From Phorcus lineatus (taxonomy: Eukaryota; Mollusca; Gastropoda; Trochida; Trochidae): 64,000 nucleotides of DNA. Positions 24,343 to 37,238 of the stretch are shown here, piece after piece (positions within the stretch are counted from its first letter, which is position 1; each line of letters opens with the position of its first letter). The translations under genes were made by a program, and so were the position numbers. The DNA lies in NCBI GenBank assembly GCA_921293015.1, contig OV121097.1, forward strand, positions 33,667,929-33,731,928. Direction: 5' to 3'. Under the pieces are notes generated by a model. The model searched no databases. It was not told the origin of the DNA and saw nothing but the letters and a program-made list of their open reading frames with translations.

Positions 24343-27300
24343 TTCGAGCTTAAACAGGTCCAGATAGCCGATTTTGACCAAACTCGCGGAAAAAGACTAA
24401 GTCGAAAATATGCATATTGTTGTAGCGAGCGTGATAACTTTCTTAAAAATGCATATTTCTAAACCAAACTTTCATCAAATGTACATCACAATGTGTTCTA
24501 TCGATTGAGCAATAAAAAATTCCTGTCAGATTCTTGGTATGGGCTCCAGATTCGAGCTTAAACAGGTCCACATAGCCGATTTTGACCAAAATCGCAGAAA
24601 AAGACTAAGTCGAATATATGCATATTGTTGTAGCGAGCGTGATAACTTTCTTAAAAATGCATATTTCTAAACCAAACTTTCATCAAATGTACATCACAAT
24701 GTGTTCTATCGATTGAGCAATACAAAATTCCTGTCATATTTTTGGTATGGGCTCCAGATTCGAGCTTAAACAGGTCCACATAGCCGATTTTGACCAAAAT
24801 CGCAGAAAAAGACTAAGTCAAATATATGCATATTGTTGTAGCGAGCGTGATAACTTTCTTAAAAATGCATATTTCTGAACTAAACTTTCATCAAATGTAC
24901 ATCACAATGTGTTCTATCGATTGAGCAATAAAAAATTCCTGTCAGATTCTTAATATGGGCTCCAGATTCGAGCTTAAACAGGTCCAGATAGCCTATTTTG
25001 ACCAAAATCGCGGAAAAAGACTAAGTCGAATATATGCATATTGTTGTAGCGAGCGTGATAACTTTCTTAAAAATGCATATTTCTAAACCAAACTTTCATC
25101 AAATGTACATCACAATGTGTTCTATCGATTGAGCAATAAAAAATTCCTGTCAGATTATTGGTATGGGCTCCAGATTCGAGCTTAAACAGGTCCACATAGC
25201 CGATTTTGACCAAAATCGCAGAAAAAGACTAAGTCGAATATATGCATATTGTTGTAGCGAGCGTGATAACTTTCTTAAAAATGCATATTTCTAAACCAAA
25301 CTTTCATCAAATGTACATCACAATGTGTTCTATCGATTGAGCAATAAAAAATTCCTGTCAGATTCTTGGTATGGGCTCCAGATTCGAGCTTAAACAGGTC
25401 CAGATAGTCTTTTTCCGCGATTTTGGTCAAAATCGGCTAAGTCGAATATATGCATATTGTTGTTGCGAGCGTGATAACTTTCTTAAAAATGCATATTTCT
25501 AAACCAAACTTTCATCAAATATACATCACAATGTGTTCTATCGATTGAGCAATAAAAAATTCCTGTCAGATTCTTGGTATTGGCTCCAGATTCGAGCTTA
25601 AACAGGTCCACATAGCCGATTTTGACCAAAATCGCAGAAAAAGACTAAGTCGAATATATGCATATTGTTGTAGCGAGCGTGATAACTTTCTTAAAAATGC
25701 ATATTTCTAAACCAAACTTTCATCAAATGTACATCACAATGTGTTCTATCGATTGAGCACTACGAATTTCCTGTCAGATTCTTGGTTTGGGCTCCAGATT
25801 CGAGCTTAAACAGGTCCACATAGCCGATTTTGACCAAAATCGCAGAAAAAGACTAAGTCAAATATATGCATATTGTTGTAGCGAGCGTGATAACTTTCTT
25901 GAAAATGCATATTTCTAAACCAAACTTTCATCAAATGTACATCACAATGTGTTCTATCGATTGAGCAATAAACAATTCCTGTCAGATTCTTGGTATGGGC
26001 TCCAGATTCGAGCTTAAACAGGTCCACATAGCCGATTTTGACCAAAATCGCGGAAAAAGACTAAGTCGAATATATGCATATTGTTGTAGCGAGCGTGATA
26101 ACTTTCTTAAAAATGCATATTTCTAAACCAAACTTTCATCAAATGTACATCACAATGTGTTCTATCGATTGAGCAATAAAAAATTCCTGTCAGATTCTTG
26201 GTATGGGCTCCAGATTCGAGCTTAAACAGGTCCAGATAGCCGATTTTGACCAAAATCGCGGAAAAAGACTAAGTCGAATATATGCATATTGTTGTAGCGA
26301 GCGTGATAACTTTCTTAAAAATGCATATTTCTAAACCAAACTTTCATCAAATGTACATCACAATGTGTTCTATCGATTGAGCAATAAAAAATTCCTGTCA
26401 GATTCTTGGTATGGGCTCCAGATTCGAGCTTAAACAGGTCCAGATAGCCGATTTTGACCAAAATCGCGGAAAAAGACTAAGTCGAATATATGCATATTGT
26501 TGTAGCGAGCGTGATAACTTTCTTAAAAATGCATATTTCTGAACCAAACTTTCATCAAATGTACATCACAATGTGTTCTATCGATTGAGCAATAAAAAAT
26601 TCCTGTCAGATTCTTAATATGGGCTCCAGATTCGAGCTTAAACAGGTCCAGATAGCCGATTTTGACCAAAATCGCGGAAAAAGACTAAGTCGAATATATG
26701 CATATTGTTGTAGCGAGCGTGATAACTTTCTTAAAAATGCATATTTCTAAACCAAACTTTCATCAAATGTACATCACAATGTGTTCTATCGATTGAGCAA
26801 TAAAAAATTCCTGTCAGATTCTTGGTATGGGCTCCAGATTCGAGCTTAAACAGGTCCAGATAGCCGATTTTGACCAAAATCGCGGAAAAAGACTAAGTCG
26901 AATATATGCATATTGTTGTAGAGAGCGTGATAACTTTCTTAAAAATGCATATTTCTAAACCAAACTTTCATCAAATGTACATCACAATGTGTTCTATCGA
27001 TTGAGCAATAAAAAATTCCTGTCAGATTCTTGGTATGGGCTCCAGATTCGAGCTTAAACAGGTCCAGATAGCCGATTTTGACCAAAATCGCGGAACAAGA
27101 CTAAGTCGAATATATGCATATTGTTGTAGCAAGCGTGATAACTTTCTTAAAAATGCATATTTCTAAACCAAACTTTCATCAAATGTACATCACAATGTGT
27201 TCTATCGATTGAGCAATAAAAAATTCCTGTCAGATTCTTGGTATGGGCTCCAGATTCGAGCTTAAACAGGTCCAGATAGCCGATTTTGACCAAAATCGCG

Positions 27301-27670
27301 GAAAAAGACTAAGTCGAAAATATGCATATTGTTGTAGCGAGCGTGATAACTTTCTTAAAAATGCATATTTCTAAACCAAACTTTCATCAAATGTACATCA
27401 CAATGTGTTCTATCGATTGAGCAATAAACAATTCCTGTCAGATTATTGGTATGGGCTCCAGATTCGAGCTTAAACAGGTCCACATAGCCGATTTTGACCA
27501 AAATCGCGGAAAAAGACTAAGTCGAATATATGCATATTGTTGTAGCGAGCGTGATAACTTTCTTAAAAATGCATATTTCTAAACCAAACTTTCATCAAAT
27601 GTACATCACAATGTGTTCTATCGATTGAGCAATAAACAATTCCTGTCAGATTCTTGGTATGGGCTCCAGA
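24343..27670. repeat. Mixed satellite monomers including an inverted segment
   Basis: Sixteen monomers of the same family. The stretch 24759-25590 resembles 32247-33078 at a 36-monomer offset and includes the micro-inversion. Monomer 25799 carries CTTGAAAATG. Private changes include ACTCGCGG near 24383, GCCTATTTTG near 24992, GTTGTTGCG near 25460 and TATTGGCTCC near 25578. No gene is present. Confidence 0.85.
25408..25436 (-). other. 29-bp micro-inversion within a monomer, copy 1
   Basis: Other monomers read GATAG, then a segment starting CCGATTTTG and ending GAAAAAGA, then CTAAG. Here the 29 bases between GATAG and CTAAG are the exact reverse complement, starting TCTTTTTCCGCG and ending CAAAATCGG. 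Monomer length is unchanged. The breakpoints sit at a 3-bp inverted repeat (TAG/CTA), and the centre of the segment is the 18-bp dyad. Confidence 0.95.
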
Positions 27671-28502
27671 TTCGAGCTTAAACAGGTCCAGATAGCCGAT
27701 TTTGACCAAAATCGCGGAAAAAGACTAAGTCGAAAATATGCATATTGTTGTAGCGAGCGTGATAACTTTCTTAAAAATGCATATTTCTAAACCAAACTTT
27801 CATCAAATGTACATCACAATGTGTTCTATCGATTGAGCAATAAAAAAGTCCTGTCAGATTCTTGGTATGGGCTCCAGATTCGAGCTTAAACAGGTCCAGA
27901 TAGCCGATTTTGACCAAAATCGCAGAAAAAGACTAAGTCAAATATATGCAAATTGTTGTAGCGAGCGTGATAACTTTCTTAAAAATGCATATTTCTAAAC
28001 CAAACTTTCATCAAATGTACATCACAATGTGTTCTATCGATTGAGCAATAAACAATTCCTGTCAGATTCTTGGTATGGGCTCCAGATTCGAGCTTAAACA
28101 GGTCCAGATAGCCGATTTTGACCAAAATCGCGGAAAAAGACTAAGTCGAAAATATGCATATTGTTGTAGCGAGCGTGATAACTTTCTTAAAAATGCATAT
28201 TTCTAAACCAAACTTTCATCAAATGTACATCACAATGTGTTCTATCGATTGAGCAATAAAAAAGTCCTGTCAGATTCTTGGTATGGGCTCCAGATTCGAG
28301 CTTAAACAGGTCCACATAGCCGATTTTGACCAAAATCGCAGAAAAAGACTAAGTCAAATATATGCAAATTGTTGTAGCGAGCGTGATAACTTTCTTAAAA
28401 ATGCATATTTCTAAACCAAACTTTCATCAAATGTACATCACAATGTGTTCTATCGATTGAGCAATAAAAAATTCCTGTCAGATTCTTGGTATGGGCTCCA
28501 GA
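27671..28502. repeat. Two-monomer repeat, two tandem copies
   Basis: Monomers 27671 and 27879 repeat at 28087 and 28295 (416-bp unit). The first of each pair has GTCGAAAAT and CAATAAAAAAGTCC; the second has CGCAG, GTCAAAT and the unusual GCAAATTG. The copies differ at offset 21 of the second monomer (CCAGAT at 27879, CCACAT at 28295). Confidence 0.85.
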
Positions 28503-31351
28503 TTCGAGCTTAAACAGGTCCAGATAGCCGATTTTGACCAAAATCGCGGAAAAAGACTAAGTCGAAAATATGCATATTGTTGTAGCGAGCGTGATAACTT
28601 TCTTAAAAATGCATATTTCTAAACCAAACGTTTATCAAATGTACATTACAATGTGTTCTATCGATTGAGCAATAAATAATTCCTGTCAGATTCTTGGTAT
28701 GGGCTCCAGATTCGAGCTTAAACAGGTCCACATAGCCGATTTTGACCAAAATCGCAGAAAAAGACCAAGTCGAATATATGCATATTGTTGTAGCGAGCGT
28801 GATAACTTTCTTAAAAATGCATATTTCTAAACCAAACTTTCATCAAATGTACATCACAATGTGTTCTATCGATTGAGCACTACGAATGTCCTGTCAGATT
28901 CTTGGTTTGGGCTCCAGATTTGAGCTTAAACAGGTCCAGATAGCCGATTTTGACCAAAATCGCAGAAAAAGACTAAGTCGAATATATGCATATTGTTGTA
29001 GCAAGCGTGATAACTTTCTTAAAAATGCATATTTCTGAACCAAACTTTCATCAAATGTACATCACAATGTGTTCTATCGATTGAGCAATAAACAATTCCT
29101 GTCAGATTCTTGGTATGGGCTCCAGATTCGAGCTTAAACAGGTCTACATAGCCGATTTTGACCAAAATCGCGGAAAAAGACTAAGTCGAAAATATGCATA
29201 TTGTTGTAGCGAGCGTGATAACTTTCTTAAAAATGCATATTTCTAAACCAAACTTTCATCAAATGTACATCACAATGTGTTCTATCGATTGAGCACTACG
29301 AATTTCCTGTCAGATTCTTGGTTTGGGCTCCAGATTCGAGCTTAAACAGGTCCACATAGCCGATTTTGACCAAAATCGCAGAAAAAGACTAAGTCAAATA
29401 TATGCATATTGTTGTAGCGAGCGTGATAACTTTCTTGAAAATGCATATTTCTAAACCAAACTTTCATCAAATGTACATCACAATGTGTTCTATCGATTGA
29501 GCAATAAACAATTCCTGTCAGATTCTTGGTATGGGCTCCAGATTCGAGCTTAAACAGGTACACATAGCCGATTTTGACCAAAATCGCGGAAAAAGACTAA
29601 GTCGAATATATGCATATTGTTGTAGCGAGCGTGATAACTTTCTTAAAAATGCATATTTCTAAACCAAACTTTCATCAAATGTACATCACAATGTGTTCTA
29701 TCGATTGAGCAATAAAAAATTCCTGTCAGATTCTTGGTATGGGCTCCAGATTCGAGCTTAAACAGGTCCAGATAGCCGATTTTGACCAAAATCGCGGAAA
29801 AAGACTAAGTCGAAAATATGCATATTGTTGTAGCGAGCGTGATAACTTTCTTAAAAATGCATATTTCTAAACCAAACTTTCATCAAATGTACATTACAAT
29901 GTGTTCTATCGATTGAGCAATAAAAAATTCCTGTCAGATTCTTGGTATGGGCTCCAGATTCGAGCTTAAACAGGTCCAGATAGCCGATTTTGACCAAAAT
30001 CGCGGAAAAAGACTAAGTCGAAAATATGCATATTGTTGTAGCGAGCGTGATAACTTTCTTAAAAATGCATATTTCTAAACCAAACGTTTATCAAATGTAC
30101 ATTACAATGTGTTCTATCGATTGAGCAATAAATAATTCCTGTCAGATTCTTGGTATGGGCTCCAGATTCGAGCTTAAACAGGTCCACATAGCCGATTTTG
30201 ACCAAAATCGCAGAAAAAGACCAAGTCGAATATATGCATATTGTTGTAGCGAGCGTGATAACTTTCTTAAAAATGCATATTTCTAAACCAAACTTTCATC
30301 AAATGTACATCACAATGTGTTCTATCGATTGAGCACTACGAATGTCCTGTCAGATTCTTGGTTTGGGCTCCAGATTTGAGCTTAAACAGGTCCAGATAGC
30401 CGATTTTGACCAAAATCGCAGAAAAAGACTAAGTCGAATATATGCATATTGTTGTAGCAAGCGTGATAACTTTCTTAAAAATGCATATTTCTGAACCAAA
30501 CTTTCATCAAATGTACATCACAATGTGTTCTATCGATTGAGCAATAAACAATTCCTGTCAGATTCTTGGTATGGGCTCCAGATTCGAGCTTAAACAGGTC
30601 TACATAGCCGATTTTGACCAAAATCGCGGAAAAAGACTAAGTCGAAAATATGCATATTGTTGTAGCGAGCGTGATAACTTTCTTAAAAATGCATATTTCT
30701 AAACCAAACTTTCATCAAATGTACATCACAATGTGTTCTATCGATTGAGCACTACGAATTTCCTGTCAGATTCTTGGTTTGGGCTCCAGATTCGAGCTTA
30801 AACAGGTCCACATAGCCGATTTTGACCAAAATCGCAGAAAAAGACTAAGTCAAATATATGCATATTGTTGTAGCGAGCGTGATAACTTTCTTGAAAATGC
30901 ATATTTCTAAACCAAACTTTCATCAAATGTACATCACAATGTGTTCTATCGATTGAGCAATAAACAATTCCTGTCAGATTCTTGGTATGGGCTCCAGATT
31001 CGAGCTTAAACAGGTACACATAGCCGATTTTGACCAAAATCGCGGAAAAAGACTAAGTCGAATATATGCATATTGTTGTAGCGAGCGTGATAACTTTCTT
31101 AAAAATGCATATTTCTAAACCAAACTTTCATCAAATGTACATCACAATGTGTTCTATCGATTGAGCAATAAAAAATTCCTGTCAGATTCTTGGTATGGGC
31201 TCCAGATTCGAGCTTAAACAGGTCCAGATAGCCGATTTTGACCAAAATCGCGGAAAAAGACTAAGTCGAAAATATGCATATTGTTGTAGCGAGCGTGATA
31301 ACTTTCTTAAAAATGCATATTTCTAAACCAAACTTTCATCAAATGTACATT
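28440..31351. repeat. Seven-monomer higher-order repeat, two tandem copies
   Basis: Copy 1 is 28440-29895 and copy 2 is 29896-31351, 1456 bp each. Rare marks repeat exactly: CCAAACGTTTATC (28625 and 30081), CAATAAATAATT, CTACGAATGTCC, GGTCTACATAGCC (29141 and 30597), CTTGAAAATG and GGTACACATAGCC (29557 and 31013). I saw no difference at compared sites. Left limit: ACATCAC against ACATTAC at 28439 and 29895. Similarity continues about 29 bp past the right end. Confidence 0.9.
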
Positions 31352-32943
31352 ACAATGTGTTCTATCGATTGAGCAATAAACAATTCCTGTCAGATTCTTG
31401 GTTTGGGCTCCAGATTCGAGCTTAAACAGGTCCACATAGCCGATTTTGACCAAAATCGCAGAAAAAGACTAAGTCAAATATATGCATATTGTTGTAGCGA
31501 GCGTGATAACTTTCTTAAAAATGCATATTTCTAAACCAAACTTTCATCAAAGTTACATCACAATGTGTTCTATCGATTGAGCACTACGAATTTCCTGTCA
31601 GATTCTTGGTTTGGGCTCCAGATTCGAGCTTAAACAGGTCCACATAGCCGATTTTGACCAAAATCGCGGAAAAAGACTAAGTCAAATATATGCATATTGT
31701 TGTAGCGAGCGTGATAACTTTCTTAAAAATGCATATTTCTAAACCAAACTTTCATCAAATGTACATCACAATGTGTTCTATCGATTGAGCAATAAAAAAT
31801 TCCTGTCAGATTCTTGGTATGGGCTCCAGATTCGAGCTTAAACAGGTCCACATAGCCGATTTTGACCAAAATCGCGGAAAAAGACTAAGTCGAATATATG
31901 CATATTGTTGTAGCGAGCGTGATAACTTTCTTAAAAATGCATATTTCTAAACCAAACTTTCATCAAATGTACATCACAATGTGTTCTATCGATTGAGCAA
32001 TAAAAAATTCCTGTCAGATTCTTGGTATGGGCTCCAGATTCGAGCTTAAACAGGTCCAGATAGCCGATTTTGACCAAAATCGCGGAAAAAGACTAAGTCG
32101 AAAATATGCATATTGTTGTAGCGAGCGTGATAACTTTCTTAAAGATGCATATTTCTAAACCAAACTTTCATCAAATGTACATTACAATGTGTTCTATCGA
32201 TTGAGCAATAAAAAATTCCTGTCAGATTCTTGGTATGGGCTCCAGATTCGAGCTTAAACAGGTCCACATAGCCGATTTTGACCAAAATCGCAGAAAAAGA
32301 CTAAGTCAAATATATGCATATTGTTGTAGCGAGCGTGATAACTTTCTTAAAAATGCATATTTCTGAACCAAACTTTCATCAAATGTACATCACAATGTGT
32401 TCTATCGATTGAGCAATAAAAAATTCCTGTCAGATTCTTAATATGGGCTCCAGATTCGAGCTTAAACAGGTCCAGATAGCCGATTTTGACCAAAATCGCG
32501 GAAAAAGACTAAGTCGAATATATGCATATTGTTGTAGCGAGCGTGATAACTTTCTTAAAAATGCATATTTCTAAACCAAACTTTCATCAAATGTACATCA
32601 CAATGTGTTCTATCGATTGAGCAATAAAAAATTCCTGTCAGATTCTTGGTATGGGCTCCAGATTCGAGCTTAAACAGGTCCACATAGCCGATTTTGACCA
32701 AAATCGCGGAAAAAGACTAAGTCGAATATATGCATATTGTTGTAGCGAGCGTGATAACTTTCTTAAAAATGCATATTTCTAAACCAAACTTTCATCAAAT
32801 GTACATCACAATGTGTTCTATCAATTGAGCAATAAAAAATTCCTGTCAGATTCTTGGTATGGGCTCCAGATTCGAGCTTAAACAGGTCCAGATAGTCTTT
32901 TTCCGCGATTTTGGTCAAAATCGGCTAAGTCGAATATATGCAT
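31352..32943. repeat. Mixed satellite monomers before the 52-monomer duplication
   Basis: About 7.5 monomers. They include the AAAGTTACAT type (31549), a CTTAAAGATGC change near 32141, CTGAACC with CTTAATATGGG (32247), an ATCAATTGAG change near 32821 and the second micro-inversion. No gene or foreign DNA is seen. Confidence 0.85.
32896..32924 (-). other. 29-bp micro-inversion within a monomer, copy 2
   Basis: Same 29-bp inversion with the same breakpoints as at 25408-25436, exactly 7488 bp (36 monomers) away. Similar neighbours on the left (CTGAACC monomer, then CTTAATATGGG) point to one inversion event later copied. It ends 19 bp before the left limit of the 52-monomer duplication, so it is absent from the second copy of that unit. 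Confidence 0.95.
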
Positions 32944-35900
32944 ATTGTTGTAGCGAGCGTGATAACTTTCTTAAAAATGCATATTTCTAAACCAAACTTT
33001 CATCAAATGTACATCACAATGTGTTCTATCGATTGAGCACTACGAATTTCCTGTCAGATTCTTGGTTTGGGCTCCAGATTCGAGCTTAAACAGGTCCACA
33101 TAGCCGATTTTGACCAAAATCGCAGAAAAAGACTAAGTCAAATATATGCATATTGTTGTAGCGAGCGTGATAACTTTCTTGAAAATGCATATTTCTAAAC
33201 CAAACTTTCATCAAATGTACATCACAATGTGTTCTATCGATTGAGCAATAAACAATTCCTGTCAGATTCTTGGTATGGGCTCCAGATTCGAGCTTAAACA
33301 GGTACACATAGCCGATTTTGACCAAAATCGCGGAAAAAGACTAAGTCGAATATATGCATATTGTTGTAGCGAGCGTGATAACTTTCTTAAAAATGCATAT
33401 TTCTAAACCAAACTTTCATCAAATGTACATCACAATGTGTTCTATCGATTGAGCAATAAAAAAATCCTGTCAGATTCTTGGTATGGGCTCCAGATTCGAG
33501 CTTAAACAGGTCCAGATAGCCGATTTTGACCAAAATCGCGGAAAAAGACTAAGTCGAAAATATGCATATTGTTGTAGCGAGCGTGATAACTTTCTTAAAA
33601 ATGCATATTTCTAAACAAAACTTTCATCAAATGTACATTACAATGTGTTCTATCGATTGAGCAATAAACAATTCCTGTCAGATTCTTGGTATGGGCTCCA
33701 GATTCGAGCTTAAACAGGTCCACATAGCCGATTTTGACCAAAATCGCAGAAAAAGACTAAGTCAAATATATGCATATTGTTGTAGCGAGCGTGATAACTT
33801 TCTTAAAAATGCATATTTCTAAACCAAACTTTCATCAAAGTTACATCACAATGTGTTCTATCGATTGAGCACTACGAATTTCCTGTCAGATTCTTGGTTT
33901 GGGCTCCAGATTCGAGCTTAAACAGGTTCACATAGCCGATTTTGACCAAAATCGCAGAAAAAGACTAAGTCAAATATATGCATATTGTTGTAGCGAGCGT
34001 GATAACCTTCTTAAAAATGCATATTTCTAAACCAAACTTTCATCAAATGTACATCACAATGTGTTCTATCGATTGAGCAATAAAAAATTCCTGTCAGATT
34101 CTTGGTATGGGCTCCAGATTCGAGCTTAAACAGGTCCAGATAGCCGATTTTGACCAAAATCGCGGAAAAAGACTAAGTCGAAAATATGCATATTGTTGTA
34201 GCGAGCGTGATAACTTTCTTAAAAATGCATATTTCTAAACCAAACTTTCATCAAATGTACATCACAATGTGTTCTATCGATTGAGCAATAAAAAATTCCT
34301 GTCAGATTCTTGGTATGGGCTCCAGATTCGAGCTTAAACAGGTCCACATAGCCGATTTTGACCAAAATCGCAGAAAAAGACTAAGTCGAATATATGCATA
34401 TTGTTGTAGCGAGCGTGATAACTTTCTTAAAAATGCATATTTCTAAACCAAACTTTCATCAAATGTACATCACAATGTGTTCTATCGATTGAGCAATAAA
34501 AAAATCCTGTCAGATTCTTGGTATGGGCTCCAGATTCGAGCTTAAACAGGTCCAGATAGCCGATTTTGACCAAAATCGCGGAAAAAGACTAAGTCGAAAA
34601 TATGCATATTGTTGTAGCGAGCGTGATAACTTTCTTAAAAATGCATATTTCTAAACCAAACTTTCATCAAATGTACATTACAATGTGTTCTATCGATTGA
34701 GCAATAAAAAATTCCTGTCAGATTCTTGGTATGGGCTCCAGATTCGAGCTTAAACAGGTCCACATAGCCGATTTTGACCAAAATCGCAGAAAAAGACTAA
34801 GTCAAATATATGCATATTGTTGTAGCGAGCGTGATAACTTTCTTAAAAATGCATATTTCTGAACCAAACTTTCATCAAATGTACATCACAATGTGTTCTA
34901 TCGATTGAGCAATAAAAAATTCCTGTCAGATTCTTAATATGGGCTCCAGATTCGAGCTTAAACAGGTCCAGATAGCCGATTTTGACCAAAATCGCGGAAA
35001 AAGACTAAGTCGAATATATGCATATTGTTGTAGCGAGCGTGATAACTTTCTTAAAAATGCATATTTCTAAACCAAACTTTCATCAAATGTACATCACAAT
35101 GTGTTCTATCGATTGAGCAATATAAAATTCCTGTCAGATTCTTGGTATGGGCTCCAGATTCGAGCTTAAACAGGTCCAGATAGCCGATTTTGACCAAAAT
35201 CGCGGAACAAGACTAAGTCGAATATATGCATATTGTTGTAGCAAGCGTGATAACTTTCTTAAAAATGAATATTTCTAAACCAAACTTTCATCAAATGTAC
35301 ATCACAATGTGTTCTATCGATTGAGCAATAAACAATTCCTGTCAGATTCTTGGTATGGGCTCCAGATTCGAGCTTAAACAGGTCCACATAGCCGATTTTG
35401 ACCAAAATCGCGGAACAAGACTAAGTCGAATATATGCATATTGTTGTAGCAAGCGTGATAACTTTCTTAAAAATGCATATTTCTAAACCAAACTTTCATC
35501 AAATGTACATCACAATGTGTTCTATCGATTGAGCAATAAACAATTCCTGTCAGATTCTTGGTATGGGCTCCAGATTCGAGCTTAAACAGGTCCACATAGC
35601 CGATTTTGACCAAAATCGCAGAAAAAGACTAAGTCAAATATATGCATATTGTTGTAGCGAGCGTGATAACTTTCTTAAAAATGCATATTTCTAAACCAAA
35701 CTTTCATCAAATGTACATCACAATGTGTTCTATCGATTGAGCAATAAAAAATTCCTGTCAGATTCTTGGTATGGGCTCCAGATTCGAGCTTAAACAGGTC
35801 CACATAGCCGATTTTGACCAAAATCGCAGAAAAAGACTAAGTCAAATATATGCATATTGTTGTAGCGAGCGTGATAACTTTCTTAAAAATGCATATTTCT

Positions 35901-37238
35901 AAACCAAACTTTCATCAAATGTACATCACAATGTGTTCTATCGATTGAGCAATAAAAAATTCCTGTCAGATTCTTGGTATGGGCTCCAGATTCGAGCTTA
36001 AACAGGTCCAGATAGCCGATTTTGACCAAAATCGCGGAAAAAGACTAAGTCGAATATATGCATATTGTTGTAGCGAGCGTGATAACTTTCTTAAAAATGC
36101 ATATTTCTAAACCAAACTTTCATCAAATGTACATCACAATGTGTTCTATCGATTGAGCAATAAAAAATTCCTGTCAGATTCTTGGTATGGGCTCCAGATT
36201 CGAGCTTAAACAGGTCCACATAGCCGATTTTGACCAAAATCGCAGAAAAAGACTAAGTCGAATATATGCATATTGTTGTAGCGAGCGTGATAACTTTCTT
36301 AAAAATGCATATTTCTAAACCAAACTTTCATCAAATGTACATCACAATGTGTTCTATCGATTGAGCAATAAACAATTCCTGTCAGATTCTTGGTATGGGC
36401 TCCAGATTCGAGCTTAAACAGGTCCCCATAGCCGATTTTGACCAAAATCGCGGAAAAAGACTAAGTCGAAAATATGCATATTGTTGTAGCGAGCGTGATA
36501 ACTTTCTTAAAAATGCATATTTCTAAACCAAACTTTCATCAAATGTACATTACAATGTGTTCTATCGATTGAGCAATAAAAAATTCCTGTCAGATTCTTG
36601 GTATGGGCTCCAGATTCGAGCTTAAACAGGTCCACATAGCCGATTTTGACCAAAATCGCAGAAAAAGACTAAGTCAAATATATGCATATTGTTGTAGCGA
36701 GCGTGATAACTTTCTTAAAAATGCATATTTCTGAACCAAACTTTCATCAAATGTACATCACAATGTGTTCTATCGATTGAGCAATAAAAAATTCCTGTCA
36801 GATTCTTAATATGGGCTCCAGATTCGAGCTTAAACAGGTCCACATAGCCGATTTTGACCAAAATCGCAGAAAAAGACTAAGTCAAATATATGCATATTGT
36901 TGTAGCGAGCGTGATAACTTTCTTAAAAATGCATATTTCTGAACCAAACTTTCATCAAATGTACATCACAATGTGTTCTATCGATTGAGCAATAAAAAAT
37001 TCCTGTCAGATTCTTAATATGGGCTCCAGATTCGAGCTTAAACAGGTCCAGATAGCCGATTTTGACCAAAATCGCGGAAAAAGACTAAGTCGAATATATG
37101 CATATTGTTGTAGCGAGCGTGATAACTTTCTTAAAAATGCATATTTCTAAACCAAACTTTCATCAAATGTACATCACAATGTGTTCTATCGATTGAGCAA
37201 TAAAAAATTCCTGTCAGATTCTTGGTATGGGCTCCAGA

